DNA from: Paracoccaceae bacterium
GTDB taxonomy: Bacteria > Pseudomonadota > Alphaproteobacteria > Rhodobacterales > Rhodobacteraceae
Length of the DNA: 8,110 bases
Assembly (NCBI GenBank): GCA_004566265.1
Contig: SPLB01000226.1
Coordinates: 1 to 8,110, forward strand
Direction: 5' to 3'
Positions 6,649 to 8,110 of this stretch are shown here, piece after piece. The position numbers and the translations under genes are program-made. The notes under the pieces were generated by a model, which was given only the letters and a program-made list of their open reading frames with translations, did not search any database and had not been told where the DNA came from. Position 1 is the stretch's first letter. Each line of letters begins with the position of its first letter.

Positions 6649-7456
6649 CCAGATCCAACGTGACACAACGCAAGTGGTGACGGCTCTGCGGGTAACCGAT
6701 CAAGGTGTACAAGCAGGGTCGCGCGAGGTCGCCGATGAACTGCCCGTGGCAATGGTGTTTGATGGCGCCAGCCTCGCGGTGATGCTCGCAACGCCCAATG
6801 ACATCGAGGACTTCGCGCTGGGTTTCGCCTTCACAGAGGGCTACGTCGCAGACATAAATGAAATCGCGGAGTTCGAGCACGTCGCCCATCAAGATGGGAT
6901 TGAGGCGCGATTTTGGTTGTCTGCGGATCGTTCCCAGGCGCTGGCCCGCCGTCGCCGGGCATCTGTCGGGCCGATCGGGTGCGGCTTGTGCGGAATTGAT
7001 AGCCTGGAACAGGCCAACCGCCCCCTCCCCCGTATACCGACATCCGACGTCAAATTTTCGTACGATGACATCAACGGGGCTTCACGGGCCCTGCGTTGCG
7101 TGCAGCCTGTGCATGATCGATGCCGCGCAGCACACGCTGCGGGGTTTCTTGTGCCCAAAAAAGGACTGATCCTCGCGCGTGAAGATGTCGGCCGTCACAA
7201 TGCGCTCGACAAGCTGACAGGCGCGCTCCTCCGACAAGGTGTCGATCCCGCGACGGGAGCCATCGTAATAACATCGCGTATCTCGTTAGAACTTGTCCAG
7301 AAATGTGCCATGGTCGGTTGTCCAATGCTTGTCGCGGTCTCTGCCCCCACCGCGCATGCAATTCGACAAGCCGAAATCTCAGGGCTCACACTGGCTGCAA
7401 ACGCAAAGGGGGAGGGCTTTGATCTTTATGACCCAGCAGGGCGTTTGCGCGCCTGA
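6623..7456 (+). CDS. fdhD: FdhD sulfur carrier for formate dehydrogenase cofactor
   Basis: A 277-aa cytoplasmic FdhD. In E. coli this protein takes sulfur from the cysteine desulfurase IscS and passes it to the molybdenum cofactor of formate dehydrogenases, which are inactive without it. Visible signatures: DELPVAMVFDG (38-48), ATPNDIEDFALGFAFTEG (56-73), an RRRR run (109-112), the catalytic CxxC pair C120-G-L-C123 (IGCGLCG), QPVHDRCRAAHAAGF (161-175) and the hallmark REDVGRHNALDKLTGALL (186-203), then TSRISLELVQKCAMVGCP (217-234). All key elements are present and the length is normal. The start overlaps the small upstream gene by 26 bases, and the three genes form one operon; the obvious client is the oxidoreductase encoded first. 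Two extra cysteines, C159 and C167, flank the central segment; I would not read function into them. Confidence 0.96.
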   Translation: MTVPLRLADQIQRDTTQVVTALRVTDQGVQAGSREVADELPVAMVFDGASLAVMLATPNDIEDFALGFAFTEGYVADINEIAEFEHVAHQDGIEARFWLSADRSQALARRRRASVGPIGCGLCGIDSLEQANRPLPRIPTSDVKFSYDDINGASRALRCVQPVHDRCRAAHAAGFLVPKKGLILAREDVGRHNALDKLTGALLRQGVDPATGAIVITSRISLELVQKCAMVGCPMLVAVSAPTAHAIRQAEISGLTLAANAKGEGFDLYDPAGRLRA

Positions 7457-7477
7457 TGTCAACAGCCCGCGACGTTT

Positions 7478-7493
7478 CTGTCATTTTTGACAG
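7478..7493. repeat. Perfect inverted repeat between convergent genes
   Basis: CTGTCA-TTTT-TGACAG is a 6-base stem with a 4-base loop, 21 bases after the fdhD stop and 75 bases after the 3' end of the minus-strand solute-binding gene. No T-run follows on either strand, so a classic intrinsic terminator is not supported; it could be a weak bidirectional terminator, an mRNA 3' hairpin, or a TGTCA-type protein-binding site. Confidence 0.4.
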
Positions 7494-7568
7494 TGATGCC
7501 AGACCCTCGCCGGGGGGGCTGCATCAAGCTTCAAGACTTGGCGCCTCTTCCTGCGCGGTTGCCCGGTC

Positions 7569-8110
7569 CTAATCCTGCAAAACCGCCCGGCTCCATTCGG
7601 ACAGAAAGGAGCGTTTCTTCAGCTGGTCAAGGTACACCATCAATCCCGGTCCAATCGGAATACGGTTTAGCGAGGTTTCGATCTGCTCTAATTCCACCGC
7701 AACCACATCTGGCTGCGCCCCATGCGCCTGCAAGAGCAAGTGATCAATAAAATCCCGAGCAAGACCCGGCGAAGAGGCCGTTGTTGGGATTAAAACAGTG
7801 CGCAGCATAACGGTGGTAAAATCCGTGGGGAGCACAATGGAGAAGGCATCCTGCGCCTCGCGGTTCAACGCATAGCTCCCCAGAACATTGTACGCGATTA
7901 AAAGCTCTCCCTTCGCCACCGCGTCGATCATATCCGACGAACAGCAATACAGTTGCACGTCCAGCGCGCCCATGACCTCGGTCAAACGCCAATAGGTCTC
8001 GGATGCACGCGTATCCTGTGTTGCAAACAGATACCCCAACCCTGACGAGCGCACGTCATAGGTTCCGACCCGACCGCGAAAAACCTCTGGGTGTTGGCGC
8101 AATAAATCAA
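7569..8110 (-). CDS. Periplasmic ABC-type solute-binding protein (5' end outside window)
   Basis: The C-terminal 179 residues of a minus-strand gene that continues beyond the right edge; stop TAG at 7569-7571. The segments RGRVGTYDVRSSGLGYLFATQ, ASETYWRLTEVMGA, SSDMIDAVAKGELLIAYNVLGSYAL and ETSLNRIPIGPGLMVYLDQLKK fit family-1 bacterial extracellular solute-binding proteins, of the kind used for ferric iron and similar ligands. The AYNVLGSYAL segment is, to my recollection, typical of solute-binding proteins encoded near two-component sensors, so the missing neighbours to the right may be a response regulator and kinase or ABC permeases. The signal peptide and N-terminal lobe are not in the window, so ligand and export cannot be judged. 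The gene is convergent with fdhD and probably functionally separate from it. Confidence 0.8.
   Translation of the reverse strand, partial: DLLRQHPEVFRGRVGTYDVRSSGLGYLFATQDTRASETYWRLTEVMGALDVQLYCCSSDMIDAVAKGELLIAYNVLGSYALNREAQDAFSIVLPTDFTTVMLRTVLIPTTASSPGLARDFIDHLLLQAHGAQPDVVAVELEQIETSLNRIPIGPGLMVYLDQLKKRSFLSEWSRAVLQD

Noticed and set aside
1..8110. CRISPR array, tRNA/rRNA genes, toxin-antitoxin or defence system, prophage
   Set aside because: No spaced direct repeats, tRNA-like cloverleaf, or proteins of such systems were seen on either strand.

Overview
The window looks like a chromosomal accessory stretch from an alphaproteobacterium, most likely of the Rhodobacterales/Roseobacter type. 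This rests on moderately high GC, GTG/ATG starts with short purine-rich ribosome sites, and the general look of the proteins; no rRNA or other phylogenetic marker is present, so the assignment is an inference. Genes are cut at both ends of the window.

Left block (1-3387): a LysR-type regulator (2464-3387, +) is divergent from a minus-strand pair made of a Bcr/CflA-type MFS drug exporter (1056-2252) and a two-domain SnoaL/NTF2-like protein (1-994, 3' end outside the window). The 61-base gap between exporter and SnoaL gene and the divergent regulator suggest a small inducible detoxification or small-molecule export/modification unit. The 211-base divergent intergenic region carries a candidate minus-strand promoter and two short inverted repeats.

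Middle block (3388-4039): 652 bases with no intact gene. It holds a degraded, minus-strand IS3-family transposase (OrfB) fragment, an imperfect inverted repeat that may be the eroded IS end, a short gene-like relic, a 12-base palindrome and a leader hairpin ahead of the next operon.

Right block (4040-7456, +): a tight three-gene operon. It encodes an FdhF/YdeP-family molybdopterin oxidoreductase (764 aa), a 105-aa protein that looks like a winged helix and starts inside the oxidoreductase stop codon (ATGA overlap), and FdhD, the sulfur carrier needed to sulfurate the molybdenum cofactor of formate dehydrogenases (overlapping the small gene by 26 bases). The oxidoreductase has a Cys-His pair at the position of the molybdenum-ligating Cys/Sec of formate dehydrogenases, which fits with a dedicated FdhD. 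The small middle protein is the least understood element and the best candidate for something undescribed.

Right edge (7569-8110, -): the C-terminal part of a periplasmic solute-binding protein of the iron/polyamine type, convergent with fdhD, with a perfect short inverted repeat between the two. No tRNA, rRNA, CRISPR array, prophage or plasmid origin was seen.
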